Program-made: the position numbers and the translations under genes
Source: Alistipes sp.
Lineage (GTDB): Bacteria > Bacteroidota > Bacteroidia > Bacteroidales > Rikenellaceae
Length of the DNA stretch: 64,000 bases
Assembly (NCBI GenBank): GCA_017408825.1
Contig: JAFQTX010000018.1
Coordinates: 62,001-126,000 of the forward strand
Direction of reading: 5' to 3'
Notes under the pieces: generated by a model
Seen by the model: only the letters and a program-made list of their open reading frames with translations
Databases searched by the model: none
Told to the model about the DNA's origin: nothing
Shown here: positions 50,496-58,961 of the stretch, piece after piece
Layout: the number at the start of each line of letters is the position of its first letter
How positions within the stretch are numbered: the first letter of the stretch is position 1

Positions 50496-52718
50496 ATGAG
50501 ACGTCTAATCATTTCGTTGGTTGCACTTGTTGTAGCCATAAGTGCCGTAGCCTCAGGACCTAAGCGTTCAACAAAGGCTCTTTATCTCGACCCTAATGCA
50601 CCTCTCGAGGAGCGTGTCGAGGATGCGCTAAGCCGTATGACTCTGCGCGAGAAGATAGCTATTATTCATGCACAGTCGAAGTTTTCGTCACCTGGTGTGC
50701 CACGCCTTGGTATTGCAGAGCTATGGTGTACCGATGGCCCTCACGGCATACGTCCCGAGGTGCTGTGGGATGAGTGGGAGCAGGCTTGCTGGACCAATGA
50801 CTCCTGCACGGCCTATCCTGCGCTAACCTGCTTGGCGGCGACGTGGAATCGTGATATGGCTGAGTTGTATGGTGTTAGCATCGGCGAGGAGGCACGTTAT
50901 CGTGAGAAGGATGTGTTGCTCGGTCCAGGTGTAAACATCTATCGTTCGCCACTATGTGGACGTAATTTTGAGTATATGGGCGAGGATCCATACTTGGCCT
51001 CTGAGATGGTTGTCCCCTATGTTAAAGGTGTTCAGAGTCAGGGTGTTGCGGCATGTGTAAAGCATTTTGCGCTCAACAACGAGGAGCTATATCGCCATCA
51101 GGTCGATGTGGAGCTTAGCGACCGTGCGCTCTTCGAGATCTATCTCCCGGCGTTTGAGGCTGCCGTGAAGCGTGGTGGTGCGTGGAGCATTATGGGCTCG
51201 TATAATAAGTATCAGGGTACGTATGCCTGTCACAACGATCGACTTCTTAACCAGATACTGAAGGGTATGTGGCAGTTCGATGGTGTTGTGATCTCGGATT
51301 GGGGTGGCACGCACTCTACCGAGGAGGCTATTCGCAACGGTCTCGACCTTGAGTTTGGCTCGTGGACAGATGGTCTTACGGAGGGTGCAAGCAATGCCTA
51401 TGATAACTACTATATGGCGCTTCCATATCTGAGACTCATCGAGAGCGGAGCTGTTGGTGCTGAGGAGCTTGACGAGAAGGTTCGTCGTGTGTTGCGCCTC
51501 ACTTTCCGCACGGCAATGAACCAGAATAAACCCTACGGTGCGATGTGTTCGGAGGAGCATATCGAGGCGGCGCGTACTATCGGCGAGGAGGGTATTGTGC
51601 TGTTGCAAAATAAGAGATCTAACCTGCCTATTGCAAAGGATGCCAAGCGTATTGTCGTCGTGGGCGAGAATGCTGTTAAGATGATGACCGTGGGTGGTGG
51701 TAGCTCATCGTTAAAGGTTAAGCACGAGTGTTCGCCACTCGAGGGTTTGCAGCGTCACTACGAGGGGCGTGCTGAGGTTGTATGGGTGCGTGGTTATGTG
51801 GGTGATGTTACGGGTGACTATAATGGTGTTGTTACGGGTCAAAACCTCGAGGATAACCGCACTAAGGAGGAGCTTATAGCCGAAGCTGTTGCGGAGGCCC
51901 GCACGGCCGACCACGTGATATTCGTTGGTGGTCTGAATAAGAGCGAGAAGCAGGATTGTGAGGGTGCCGACCGCACGCAGTATGGACTGCCCTATGCTCA
52001 GGATGAGCTTATTAGGGCTTTGGCAGCTGAGACTAAGCACCTTACCGTAGTCCTTGTGTCGGGCAATGCTGTGGCTATGCCTTGGCTTGGCGATGTTGAG
52101 TCAGTTGTTCAGGCGTGGTATCTTGGTTCGGAGTCGGGCAATGCCCTTGCACGAGTGCTCTCGGGCGATGTGAACCCCAGTGGCAAGCTGCCGTTCACCT
52201 TTGGCGTAAAGCTCGAGGACTACCCATCACATAGTGGCGAGTGCACCTTCCCTAATCCCGATAAGGCATACTACCACGATGATATTTTCGTGGGCTACCG
52301 AGGCTTTGAGGAGCGTGGCACTAAGCCGCTATTTGCCTTTGGTCATGGTCTAAGCTACACAACGTTTAAGTATAGCAACCTAAGGCTATCGTCAGCAACG
52401 ATGTCGGCCGATGAGACATTGACCGCCACTGTTACGGTGACTAATACGGGCAGGCGTTCGGGTAAGGAGGTTGTTCAGCTATATGTTGGCGATGCAGAGT
52501 CGGCACAGCCACGCCCAAATAAGGAGCTTAAGGAGTTTGCCAAGGTGGAGCTTCAACCAGGTGAGTCTAAGGATGTAACGTTTGATATCTCGGCAGATAA
52601 GCTATGCTACTATAGCATCGAGGTCGGTGGCTGGGTGGTTGAGCCAGGAGAGTTTGTTTTGTATGTAGGTGCGTCGTCGGCCGATGTGCGCCTTAAGGGG
52701 GAGTTTACGTTTAGGTAG
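50496..52718 (+). CDS. Glycoside hydrolase family 3 (beta-glucosidase-like)
   Basis: 740 residues. Signal peptide (about 1-20) so periplasmic or surface. An N-terminal GH3 TIM-barrel with the nucleophile region VVISDWGGTHS (Asp in SDW, about 266-276), a C-terminal alpha/beta sandwich (NPSGKLPFTFG), and a final fibronectin III-like domain (TVTVTNTGRRSGKEVVQLYV). It cleaves beta-glucosidic or related linkages of plant or mucosal glycans. Monocistronic with its own terminator. The surface lipoprotein gene lies 263 bases downstream on the same strand but with its own promoter. Confidence 0.92.
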   Translation: MRRLIISLVALVVAISAVASGPKRSTKALYLDPNAPLEERVEDALSRMTLREKIAIIHAQSKFSSPGVPRLGIAELWCTDGPHGIRPEVLWDEWEQACWTNDSCTAYPALTCLAATWNRDMAELYGVSIGEEARYREKDVLLGPGVNIYRSPLCGRNFEYMGEDPYLASEMVVPYVKGVQSQGVAACVKHFALNNEELYRHQVDVELSDRALFEIYLPAFEAAVKRGGAWSIMGSYNKYQGTYACHNDRLLNQILKGMWQFDGVVISDWGGTHSTEEAIRNGLDLEFGSWTDGLTEGASNAYDNYYMALPYLRLIESGAVGAEELDEKVRRVLRLTFRTAMNQNKPYGAMCSEEHIEAARTIGEEGIVLLQNKRSNLPIAKDAKRIVVVGENAVKMMTVGGGSSSLKVKHECSPLEGLQRHYEGRAEVVWVRGYVGDVTGDYNGVVTGQNLEDNRTKEELIAEAVAEARTADHVIFVGGLNKSEKQDCEGADRTQYGLPYAQDELIRALAAETKHLTVVLVSGNAVAMPWLGDVESVVQAWYLGSESGNALARVLSGDVNPSGKLPFTFGVKLEDYPSHSGECTFPNPDKAYYHDDIFVGYRGFEERGTKPLFAFGHGLSYTTFKYSNLRLSSATMSADETLTATVTVTNTGRRSGKEVVQLYVGDAESAQPRPNKELKEFAKVELQPGESKDVTFDISADKLCYYSIEVGGWVVEPGEFVLYVGASSADVRLKGEFTFR

Positions 52719-52736
52719 TCGGCGTTTTATGGTGTG

Positions 52737-52773
52737 ATGAGTGCTCGGCAATGTTGTCGGGCACTCATTTTTG
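52737..52773 (+). terminator. Intrinsic terminator after the GH3 gene
   Basis: 14-bp stem ATGAGTGCTCGGCA / TGTCGGGCACTCAT (with G-U pairs), loop ATGT, then TTTTTG. Confidence 0.85.
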
Positions 52774-52793
52774 TATTTTTATCGAGTAAAATA

Positions 52794-52825
52794 TTTGGTG
52801 GTTTGTCATAATTTTTGTAACTTTG
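52794..52825 (+). promoter_or_regulatory. Promoter of the DUF6562 lipoprotein gene
   Basis: TTTG at 52794-52797, 20 bases, TAACTTTG at 52818-52825. It gives a long leader of about 150 bases with a hairpin near its 5' end. Confidence 0.7.
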
Positions 52826-52836
52826 CGTACAATCTA

Positions 52837-52874
52837 TACGTGCGTATTGTGCGCATATGCGTGCTACGCACACG
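52837..52874 (+). promoter_or_regulatory. Palindromic 5' leader of the DUF6562 lipoprotein gene
   Basis: GTGCGTA (52840-52846) and TACGCAC (52865-52871) form a stem around CGCATATGCG, a 10-base perfect palindrome (52852-52861). It begins within about 10 bases of the expected transcript start. Possibly a stability hairpin or operator; not identified. Confidence 0.5.
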
Positions 52875-52981
52875 TAATGAAGAACCCCAAAGATGTGATA
52901 ATGGCCTATTAATTAAGGTTTTGGCTCTTTGTGTGGCGCAGTAATTGAGATGATACAAACTGAAATTTAACTTAATACACT

Positions 52982-55831
52982 ATGAAAAAACTTTTACTTT
53001 CTTTGGTGGCATTTATGCTTTTGGGCGTAGCATGCCAGACAGATGGAGGTGTCTACAGTCCTTCAAATGAGGATCTTGTGGAGATAACCCTTGGAGTGGC
53101 TGTGCCCGAGTTGGCAACCCGTTCGGGTGAGACAGCTATGAATAGTGGTCTTGGTGCTATCGACAATTTCGATTTCGATGGTAGTGAGTGGGGTTCGTAC
53201 GATGTGCGTTACATCCTTGAGGTTTACGAAGTAACCAAGGGCTACGAAAATCTTGATACCCCTATCAAGAAGCGTGAGGTTCAAACCTATGACAAGTATC
53301 AGGAGACAAAGTTCGAGCTTCGTCTTGTCCCAAATCGTGACTACCGTTTCGTTGTTTGGGCCGACTTTGTTGAGCAAGGTGAGAGTAGTGATCTCCACTA
53401 CAACACCGCAGACCTTAAGAGTGTTACTCGTACCAACACTAAGCCTGTGGCTATGGATGAGTGCCAGGATGCATACTTCATCAAGAGGGATCTTTCAGTG
53501 GGTACAAATGGTCTTAGCGAGAGCCTTGAGTTGAAGCGTCCTTTCGGTAAGATTCGTGTTGTCACTACCGATCACAACGAGGTAAACATCGGTTCGGAGC
53601 CCGCTAAGGTTGAGGTTAAGTTCTACAACCATACGCTCTACACCTCTCTAAATGCTGTAACAGGTGTGGCTACAGGTGAGACTGTTAATGAGTACACATA
53701 CGATATTACCAAGGAGAGCTCTCCTTACACCGAGGGCTATGATTCAGAGGTTCAGAATATGACTCTCTTTGCCGATTATATCCTTGCAGGTGATGAGAAT
53801 GAGGGCGCTCAGGAGGTAAACTTCACTATGACTATTTGGGGTAAGGATAAGCGTGAGATTCGTACTCACGACTTCAATACTCAGATCCCTTTGGAGCGCA
53901 ACCACCTTACAACAATCATCGGTAACTTGCTCACTTTGGACAACGACTTTGTTATCTCTATTGATGATAACTTCGATGGCGAGTATGTCGTTGATAATCT
54001 TTGGGATGGTCAGTATGAGGCTCTTCCAGCGGCAAATGCTGAGGGTTATGTCGAGATTGAGACCCCTGGCCAGATGGCTACACTTCTAACAATGGATCCA
54101 GAGGGCATGAAGGTGCGTCTTATGGACGATGTTAATTTCAATGGTGCTGAGCTTGCAATTTATCGTGATGGAGCTAAGGGCAATAATTCTGCGTTTGAGT
54201 TTGATGGTAATGGCAAGGTAATCTCTAACTTTACTGTTAGCGAGGGCGTCTCAGCAGGTCTCTTTGCTGATCTTGTCAGCGCAAATGTTCACGACCTTAC
54301 AATCCGAAATGGTGTTGTTGCACCAGGTGCTGCCACACGTGCTTCGGGCGACTTCTATGCCGGAGCATTGGTAGGTCGCACTTATGGAACTTGCGTATTT
54401 GATAATATCAAGGTTGAGGGGTGCGAGATCGAGGGTGTTAATAAGGTTGGTGGCCTTATCGGTAATGTCGCAGAGAATAGTGTGAAGATAACTAACTGCG
54501 TTGTCGAGTCATCAAAGGTTAGCACTCAGAGTGTTGATGATGGTGGCTGCGTGGCTGGTCTTGTAGGCTATGTTACGGGCAATGCTACGTTTGAGAATAA
54601 CTCAGTTCTTAACACCGAGATTAACGCTATCAACTCAGCTAACGAGGCTAAGCGTGCCAACGCGGAGTTTATTGGTGCTTTCCATGGCAATGGCAATACC
54701 ATTACTCTTAGCAACAATACATGCAAGGATAATGTCTTCAACCAGGCAGAGACTTCATACGTAGCTCCTGACAACTTCTATCCATGGTTGGGTGGTATTC
54801 GATATGAAGATGGTGCAGAGGTTATTGTTGATGGCGTATCTATCGTTGCCAAGCCACTTGCAACACCTGAGGTTTCGGCTAAGGTTGATGGTAAGGTAAT
54901 TACTCTTACGTGGAGTGCTATCGAAGGTGCTGGTTCTTATACTGTGGCTGTTGGTGCTGAGCAACCAGACTCTACCACTGAGCCTACCTACGTATTTACT
55001 GGCGAGTATGCTACTGAGTATACATTTACTGTTGTAGCAGTTCCTGCTGACCAGAAGTATCTTGTTTCTGAGATGGCTACAATTACTGTTACAACTGATG
55101 ATGAGCCTGTTGTTGAGCCAGCCGAGGTAAAGGTTTACCTATATCCAGGTAACGTATGGCCAAGCGATGGTGCGTGGTTTGCGGCATACTTCTTTGGCAA
55201 TGGAGATGCATATACTTGGCAAACTATGGAGCTTGTTGATGGTAGTTTGGATATCTATCATACAACTGTTCCTGAGGGTTATACCAGTGTGATCTTCTGC
55301 CGTATGAATCCAGCATCTACGGAGTGTAGCTGGGGCAATAAGTGGAATCAGACAAATGACCTTGCCATTCCTGTAAATGGAGATAACTACTTTATTATTA
55401 GCAATCCATGGGATGCTACTAATACGGGTTATTGGGATTCGGAGGTTAAGATTGATGCGACACTTTCGTTTACAGATAAAGCTAATCGTACTCTATTTAC
55501 AACCAGCCAGCAGGTATGGGAGCAGAATGGCGTAAAACTAACAAATGACAAGGCTAAATCAACAAACAATGTTGCAGATTATGCAAAACCTGCTCGTTTT
55601 TATGCTAACTCGAGTATTACATTAACTGCTCCAGGTAATATCAAGACGATAGTTTTTGATTGTAGCAGTTCAGCATATGCGACTTCGCTAAAGAACTCTA
55701 TCGGAAATAGTGCTGCTGCGTCAAGCGATAAGGTTACTGTTGAGCTTGACGGAACAACTGATTTGTTTAGTATTGCCTCATTGTCAGCCCAAGTGCGTCT
55801 GGATGCTGTGACTGTAACCTATGTAAAGTAA
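52982..55831 (+). CDS. Modular surface lipoprotein, DUF6562-like with glycan-binding-type modules
   Basis: 949 residues. Signal peptide with lipobox GVAC (Cys about 18). Modules in order: a DUF6562/fimbrillin-like domain (about 30-335, with VRYILEVYEV and NYRFVVWADF type strands); a GLUG-like beta-helix (about 350-610, repeated GLIGNV, GLVGYV); an FN3-like domain (about 620-705); a starch-binding-like module (about 715-815, with NVWPSDGAWFAAYFF and W/Y clusters); and a C-terminal all-beta domain that ends VRLDAVTVTYVK, similar to other C-terminal surface modules. Probably faces outside and holds glycans; the GH3 enzyme upstream would fit. Terminator 28 bases after the stop. Confidence 0.7.
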   Translation: MKKLLLSLVAFMLLGVACQTDGGVYSPSNEDLVEITLGVAVPELATRSGETAMNSGLGAIDNFDFDGSEWGSYDVRYILEVYEVTKGYENLDTPIKKREVQTYDKYQETKFELRLVPNRDYRFVVWADFVEQGESSDLHYNTADLKSVTRTNTKPVAMDECQDAYFIKRDLSVGTNGLSESLELKRPFGKIRVVTTDHNEVNIGSEPAKVEVKFYNHTLYTSLNAVTGVATGETVNEYTYDITKESSPYTEGYDSEVQNMTLFADYILAGDENEGAQEVNFTMTIWGKDKREIRTHDFNTQIPLERNHLTTIIGNLLTLDNDFVISIDDNFDGEYVVDNLWDGQYEALPAANAEGYVEIETPGQMATLLTMDPEGMKVRLMDDVNFNGAELAIYRDGAKGNNSAFEFDGNGKVISNFTVSEGVSAGLFADLVSANVHDLTIRNGVVAPGAATRASGDFYAGALVGRTYGTCVFDNIKVEGCEIEGVNKVGGLIGNVAENSVKITNCVVESSKVSTQSVDDGGCVAGLVGYVTGNATFENNSVLNTEINAINSANEAKRANAEFIGAFHGNGNTITLSNNTCKDNVFNQAETSYVAPDNFYPWLGGIRYEDGAEVIVDGVSIVAKPLATPEVSAKVDGKVITLTWSAIEGAGSYTVAVGAEQPDSTTEPTYVFTGEYATEYTFTVVAVPADQKYLVSEMATITVTTDDEPVVEPAEVKVYLYPGNVWPSDGAWFAAYFFGNGDAYTWQTMELVDGSLDIYHTTVPEGYTSVIFCRMNPASTECSWGNKWNQTNDLAIPVNGDNYFIISNPWDATNTGYWDSEVKIDATLSFTDKANRTLFTTSQQVWEQNGVKLTNDKAKSTNNVADYAKPARFYANSSITLTAPGNIKTIVFDCSSSAYATSLKNSIGNSAAASSDKVTVELDGTTDLFSIASLSAQVRLDAVTVTYVK

Positions 55832-55858
55832 ACTATTGACATTCAGTATTTTTAATGG

Positions 55859-55887
55859 CACTCAGCTTCGGCTGGGTGTCTTTTTTA
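55859..55887 (+). terminator. Intrinsic terminator after the DUF6562 lipoprotein gene
   Basis: 8-bp stem CACTCAGC / GCTGGGTG with TTCG tetraloop, then TTTTTT. Confidence 0.9.
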
Positions 55888-55903
55888 TTGTTGATGGTTA
55901 AGA

Positions 55904-56109
55904 GTTCACCGCCGTAGCGGGCTAAAGGGTAGAGCGCTTGCTGAAGCAAGCTAAAGAGTAGTGCGCCCGCCGTAGCGGGCTAAAGGGAGACTTGGAAAAA
56001 ATTACCCTTTAGCACCGTTAGGTGCGAACAACCCTCCAACCACCCTTTAGCAAGCCCTGCTTGCGAACTACCCTTCAACTACCCTTTAGTGCCGATAGGC
56101 ACGAACTAC
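55904..56109. repeat. Six CCCTTTAG-hairpin repeats, three in each direction
   Basis: Units at 55904-55929, 55929-55958 and 55958-55987 read leftwards; units at 56005-56030, 56043-56070 and 56082-56109 read rightwards. All have CCCTTTAG (one CTCTTTAG), a short stem with about 4-base loop, then a GAAC/GCAC-type end. Stems differ: CCGC/GCGG, CTTGC/GCAAG, CCCGC/GCGGG, GCACC/GGTGC, CAAGC/GCTTG, GTGCC/GGCAC. No ORF. Confidence 0.8.
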
Positions 56110-56120
56110 CCTTAGTAAAT

Positions 56121-56136
56121 ACACGCGCGCGCGTAC
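56121..56136. repeat. Alternating purine-pyrimidine tract ACACGCGCGCGCGTAC
   Basis: 16 bases of strict alternation including a (CG)5 run, between the CCCTTTAG repeats and the hydrogenase promoter. The rest of 56137-56228 is AT-rich without a gene. Confidence 0.6.
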
Positions 56137-56228
56137 AAACCAGAACAATTCACACCCTCTAAAGGATAAAAATAGAGCACGACAGACAAAAAAGGGTCAA
56201 TATATTTCCTAATTATAGTAAAAAATAG

Positions 56229-56236
56229 TATCTTTG
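56229..56236 (+). promoter_or_regulatory. -7 box for the hydrogenase gene
   Basis: TATCTTTG, 28 bases before the ATG at 56265. Confidence 0.6.
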
Positions 56237-56264
56237 CTCAATTAACAATACTAACACCACTCGT

Positions 56265-57713
56265 ATGGCAATTAAGAATAACGTAATGATCGTGCGCCAG
56301 AGACTTCTCACAAAGCTTGTGAGCCTCTGGAATGAGGGTGCACTCGTTGAGAAGATCGACCGAGTCCCCATTGAGTTTAGCCCCCGTAATTCGAAGGTAC
56401 GTGGCCGCTGCTGTATCCACAAGGAGCGTGCTGTATGGAAATATAAGTCGTTGCCATTGTTGGGCTACGATATGACCGACGAGCAGGATGAACTTATGCC
56501 ACTATCGGCATATGCCAAGATGGCTCTCGACCGTAAGAAGATCAAGGATAACATTATGTGTGTTATCGACGAGGCTTGCTCATCGTGTGTACGCACTAAC
56601 TACGATATCACCAACCTATGCCGTGGCTGTGTGGCACGTGCTTGCGAGCATGCTTGTCCTAAGAATGCTATTGAGTTCGATCCCGACACATCGCAGGGTA
56701 AGATCAACCACAACGTATGTATCAGCTGCGGTAAGTGTTTCGCAGCTTGTCCATATCACGCCATCGTCTATATCCCAGTACCTTGCGAGGAGGCTTGCCC
56801 CGTAGGTGCAATCTCAAAGGATGAGTATGGCGTAGAGCATATCGACGAGTCAAAGTGTATCTACTGCGGTAAGTGTATGAATGCTTGTCCTTTCGGTGCT
56901 ATCTTCGAGATCTCTCAGGTGTTCGACATCCTGGAGGCTATACGTCGTGGCGAGGAGGTAGTGGCTATGGTAGCTCCTTCGATCCTCTCGCAGTACAACG
57001 TGCCTACCGAGCAGGTGTATGGCGCAATTAAGGCCATCGGCTTCAAAGATGTTATCGAGGTGGCACGTGGTGCTGAGATCACTACCGAGAAGGAGACTCA
57101 CGAGTTCGCCGAGAAGATGGCCGAGGGTCAGCCATTTATGACCACATCGTGCTGTCCATCGTATATGGAGATGGCCGCAAAGCACGCCCCAGAGCTAAAG
57201 AAGTATATATCATCGACATACTCACCTATGATATACACCGCAGAGCTTGCTCGTGAGAAGTATCCTAATGCCAAGCTCGTGTTCGTAGGCCCTTGTATCG
57301 CTAAGCGTAAGGAGGTACGTCGTGAGGGTCTCGAGGGTAAGGTCGATTTCGTACTTACCTACGAGGAGGTTCACGCTATCCTTGGTGGTATGAATATTGA
57401 GCTCGGTGAGGCTAACATCCACCCAGTAGATTGTGCATCACGCCGCTCGGCACACGGTTTCGCTGAGAATGGTGGTGTGACAGCTGCTGTTAAGGAGTTG
57501 GTAGACGGCAAGCTCGACTTCACAACGTTGCAGATCGCAGGTCTTAATAGGAAGAACGTGGGTCTGTTGAAGGCCTACGGCAAGACGGGTAAGGCTCCTG
57601 CACAGTTCATCGAGGTGATGGTCTGCGACGGCGGTTGTATCTCTGGTCCAAGTGTTCACACCGCTTATGGTGATGGCAAGAAGACCTTTGATGCCGAGCT
57701 AAAGAAGCGATAA
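56265..57713 (+). CDS. [FeFe]-hydrogenase, monomeric, apparently group B
   Basis: 482 residues. Cys-rich ferredoxin region (C105, C108, C119, C122, C127, C131, then CISCGKCFAACP about 152-162 and CIYCGKCMNACP about 198-209) followed by the H-cluster domain: L1 TSCCPSY (Cys296, Cys297), L2 VGPCIAKRKE (Cys344), L3 E-V-M-V-C-D-G-G-C-I-S-G-P (Cys454, Cys458). All H-cluster cysteines are present, including the proton-transfer Cys of L1. L1 has Tyr where group A usually has Trp, and L3 ends in GP where group A usually has GG; with the N-terminal Cys pattern this points to group B, common in gut Bacteroidota. Makes H2 from reduced ferredoxin in the cytosol. Own promoter; maturation genes follow after a repeat. 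Confidence 0.9.
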   Translation: MAIKNNVMIVRQRLLTKLVSLWNEGALVEKIDRVPIEFSPRNSKVRGRCCIHKERAVWKYKSLPLLGYDMTDEQDELMPLSAYAKMALDRKKIKDNIMCVIDEACSSCVRTNYDITNLCRGCVARACEHACPKNAIEFDPDTSQGKINHNVCISCGKCFAACPYHAIVYIPVPCEEACPVGAISKDEYGVEHIDESKCIYCGKCMNACPFGAIFEISQVFDILEAIRRGEEVVAMVAPSILSQYNVPTEQVYGAIKAIGFKDVIEVARGAEITTEKETHEFAEKMAEGQPFMTTSCCPSYMEMAAKHAPELKKYISSTYSPMIYTAELAREKYPNAKLVFVGPCIAKRKEVRREGLEGKVDFVLTYEEVHAILGGMNIELGEANIHPVDCASRRSAHGFAENGGVTAAVKELVDGKLDFTTLQIAGLNRKNVGLLKAYGKTGKAPAQFIEVMVCDGGCISGPSVHTAYGDGKKTFDAELKKR

Positions 57714-57728
57714 ACAGAAAATCGTATA

Positions 57729-57823
57729 AAGGGCTACTTTGTCATTATGCTCGCCTGTCAAATGCTCGTTTACACCTTGGTAAACTCCGCTTTGACAAGC
57801 TCGCAAGCCTAAGATTAGCTCTT
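57729..57823 (+). repeat. Palindromic element with TGCTC/TCCGC internal loop, copy B
   Basis: On the plus strand TTTGTCATTATGCTCGCC, then TGTCAAA-TGCTC-GTTTAC-ACCTTG-GTAAAC-TCCGC-TTTGACA, then AGCTCGCAAGCC. Outer AAGGGCTA/TAGCTCTT pairs with one wobble. Same core as 25335-25454, other orientation, different outer stems. Confidence 0.75.
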
Positions 57824-57907
57824 GTTACGCAATTTTACGAGCGTGAGGGTTAGTAATGCTATGCCCTCATAGTGTAAACTTATAATATATAGGTATATAG
57901 AGAATAG

Positions 57908-58951
57908 ATGGTAGAGTTGGTAGATCGGCTGGCGACGCAACATTCGCTCAGCGATGTGGAGCTAAGAGAGCTTCTGAAGGTTGCTCTCTCGGACTCAACC
58001 GTGCTACAACTCTTGCGTGATAATGCTGTCCGAACTGCACGTGAGCAGTTCGGACTTGGCATATATATCCGTGGCCTCATCGAGCTCTCGAGCTACTGTC
58101 GTTGCGACTGCCTCTACTGCGGACTGCGTCGTAGCAACCGTAGTGCCGAGCGCTACCGCCTCACGCATGACGAGGTGATGGAGTGCTGTAAGGAGGGTTA
58201 CCGCCTTGGGTTCCGTACCTTTGTGCTTCAGGGTGGCGAGGATGGCACGCATACCGATAAGTGGCTTACCGAGCTTGTGTCGGCAATGCGTCGTGAGTAC
58301 CCAGATGTAGCTATCACGTTGTCGCTTGGCGAGCGTGGCGAGGACTCCTTCCAAAGGCTATATGAGGCGGGTGCTAACCGCTACTTGTTGCGCCACGAGG
58401 CAGCAAACGAGGCTCTATACGAAAGCCTGCACCCCGCAGGACGAGGATTGAGGCATCGCCTTGACTGCCTTGAGTCGCTGAAACGTATTGGCTATCAGAC
58501 GGGTATGGGTATGATGATTGGTGTTAAGGGGCAGACCATCGACCACATTGTTGAGGACCTGCAACTTATCGCCCGTATGCGTCCCGAGATGGTGGGTATA
58601 GGACCATTTCTGCCGCATCGTGCCACACCACTTGGCGATGAGCCGGCTGGCGATCTACGCATGGTGCTTGCCACGGTGGCCATTGTGCGACTGATGCTCC
58701 CCAAGGCGTTGATACCCTCAACAACGGCGCTGGCGAGCTTGAGTCCAACGGGTCGCCTCGAGGGGATACTCTCGGGAGCAAACGTGGTGATGCCAAACCT
58801 ATCGCCCTCGGATATTAGGGCTAAGTATGCCATATATGAGAATAAAGCATCGTGGGGCAAGGAGGCTGCTGAAGGCCTCTCGGCACTCGAGGCTGAACTG
58901 CAAACCATTGGCTATCATATAGATTATGCCCGTGGTGATTTTAACCTTTAA
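57908..58951 (+). CDS. hydE: [FeFe]-hydrogenase maturase HydE (radical SAM)
   Basis: 347 residues, a full-length radical SAM TIM-barrel. CX3CX2C at Cys64, Cys68, Cys71 (CRCDCLYC), LQGGE (about 113-117) for SAM, and GMMIGVKGQT near 199. With HydG and HydF it builds the di-iron subcluster of the hydrogenase encoded upstream; HydE acts on the HydG-derived iron synthon and helps make the bridging dithiomethylamine. The 194-base gap to the hydrogenase holds repeat copy B; hydG begins 10 bases after it. Confidence 0.93.
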   Translation: MVELVDRLATQHSLSDVELRELLKVALSDSTVLQLLRDNAVRTAREQFGLGIYIRGLIELSSYCRCDCLYCGLRRSNRSAERYRLTHDEVMECCKEGYRLGFRTFVLQGGEDGTHTDKWLTELVSAMRREYPDVAITLSLGERGEDSFQRLYEAGANRYLLRHEAANEALYESLHPAGRGLRHRLDCLESLKRIGYQTGMGMMIGVKGQTIDHIVEDLQLIARMRPEMVGIGPFLPHRATPLGDEPAGDLRMVLATVAIVRLMLPKALIPSTTALASLSPTGRLEGILSGANVVMPNLSPSDIRAKYAIYENKASWGKEAAEGLSALEAELQTIGYHIDYARGDFNL

Positions 58952-58961
58952 CAACTGAATT

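Noticed and set aside
52851..52862. CGCATATGCG considered as a translation start (ATG within)
   Set aside because: The frame from this ATG is short and meaningless; the lipoprotein signal peptide begins at 52982.
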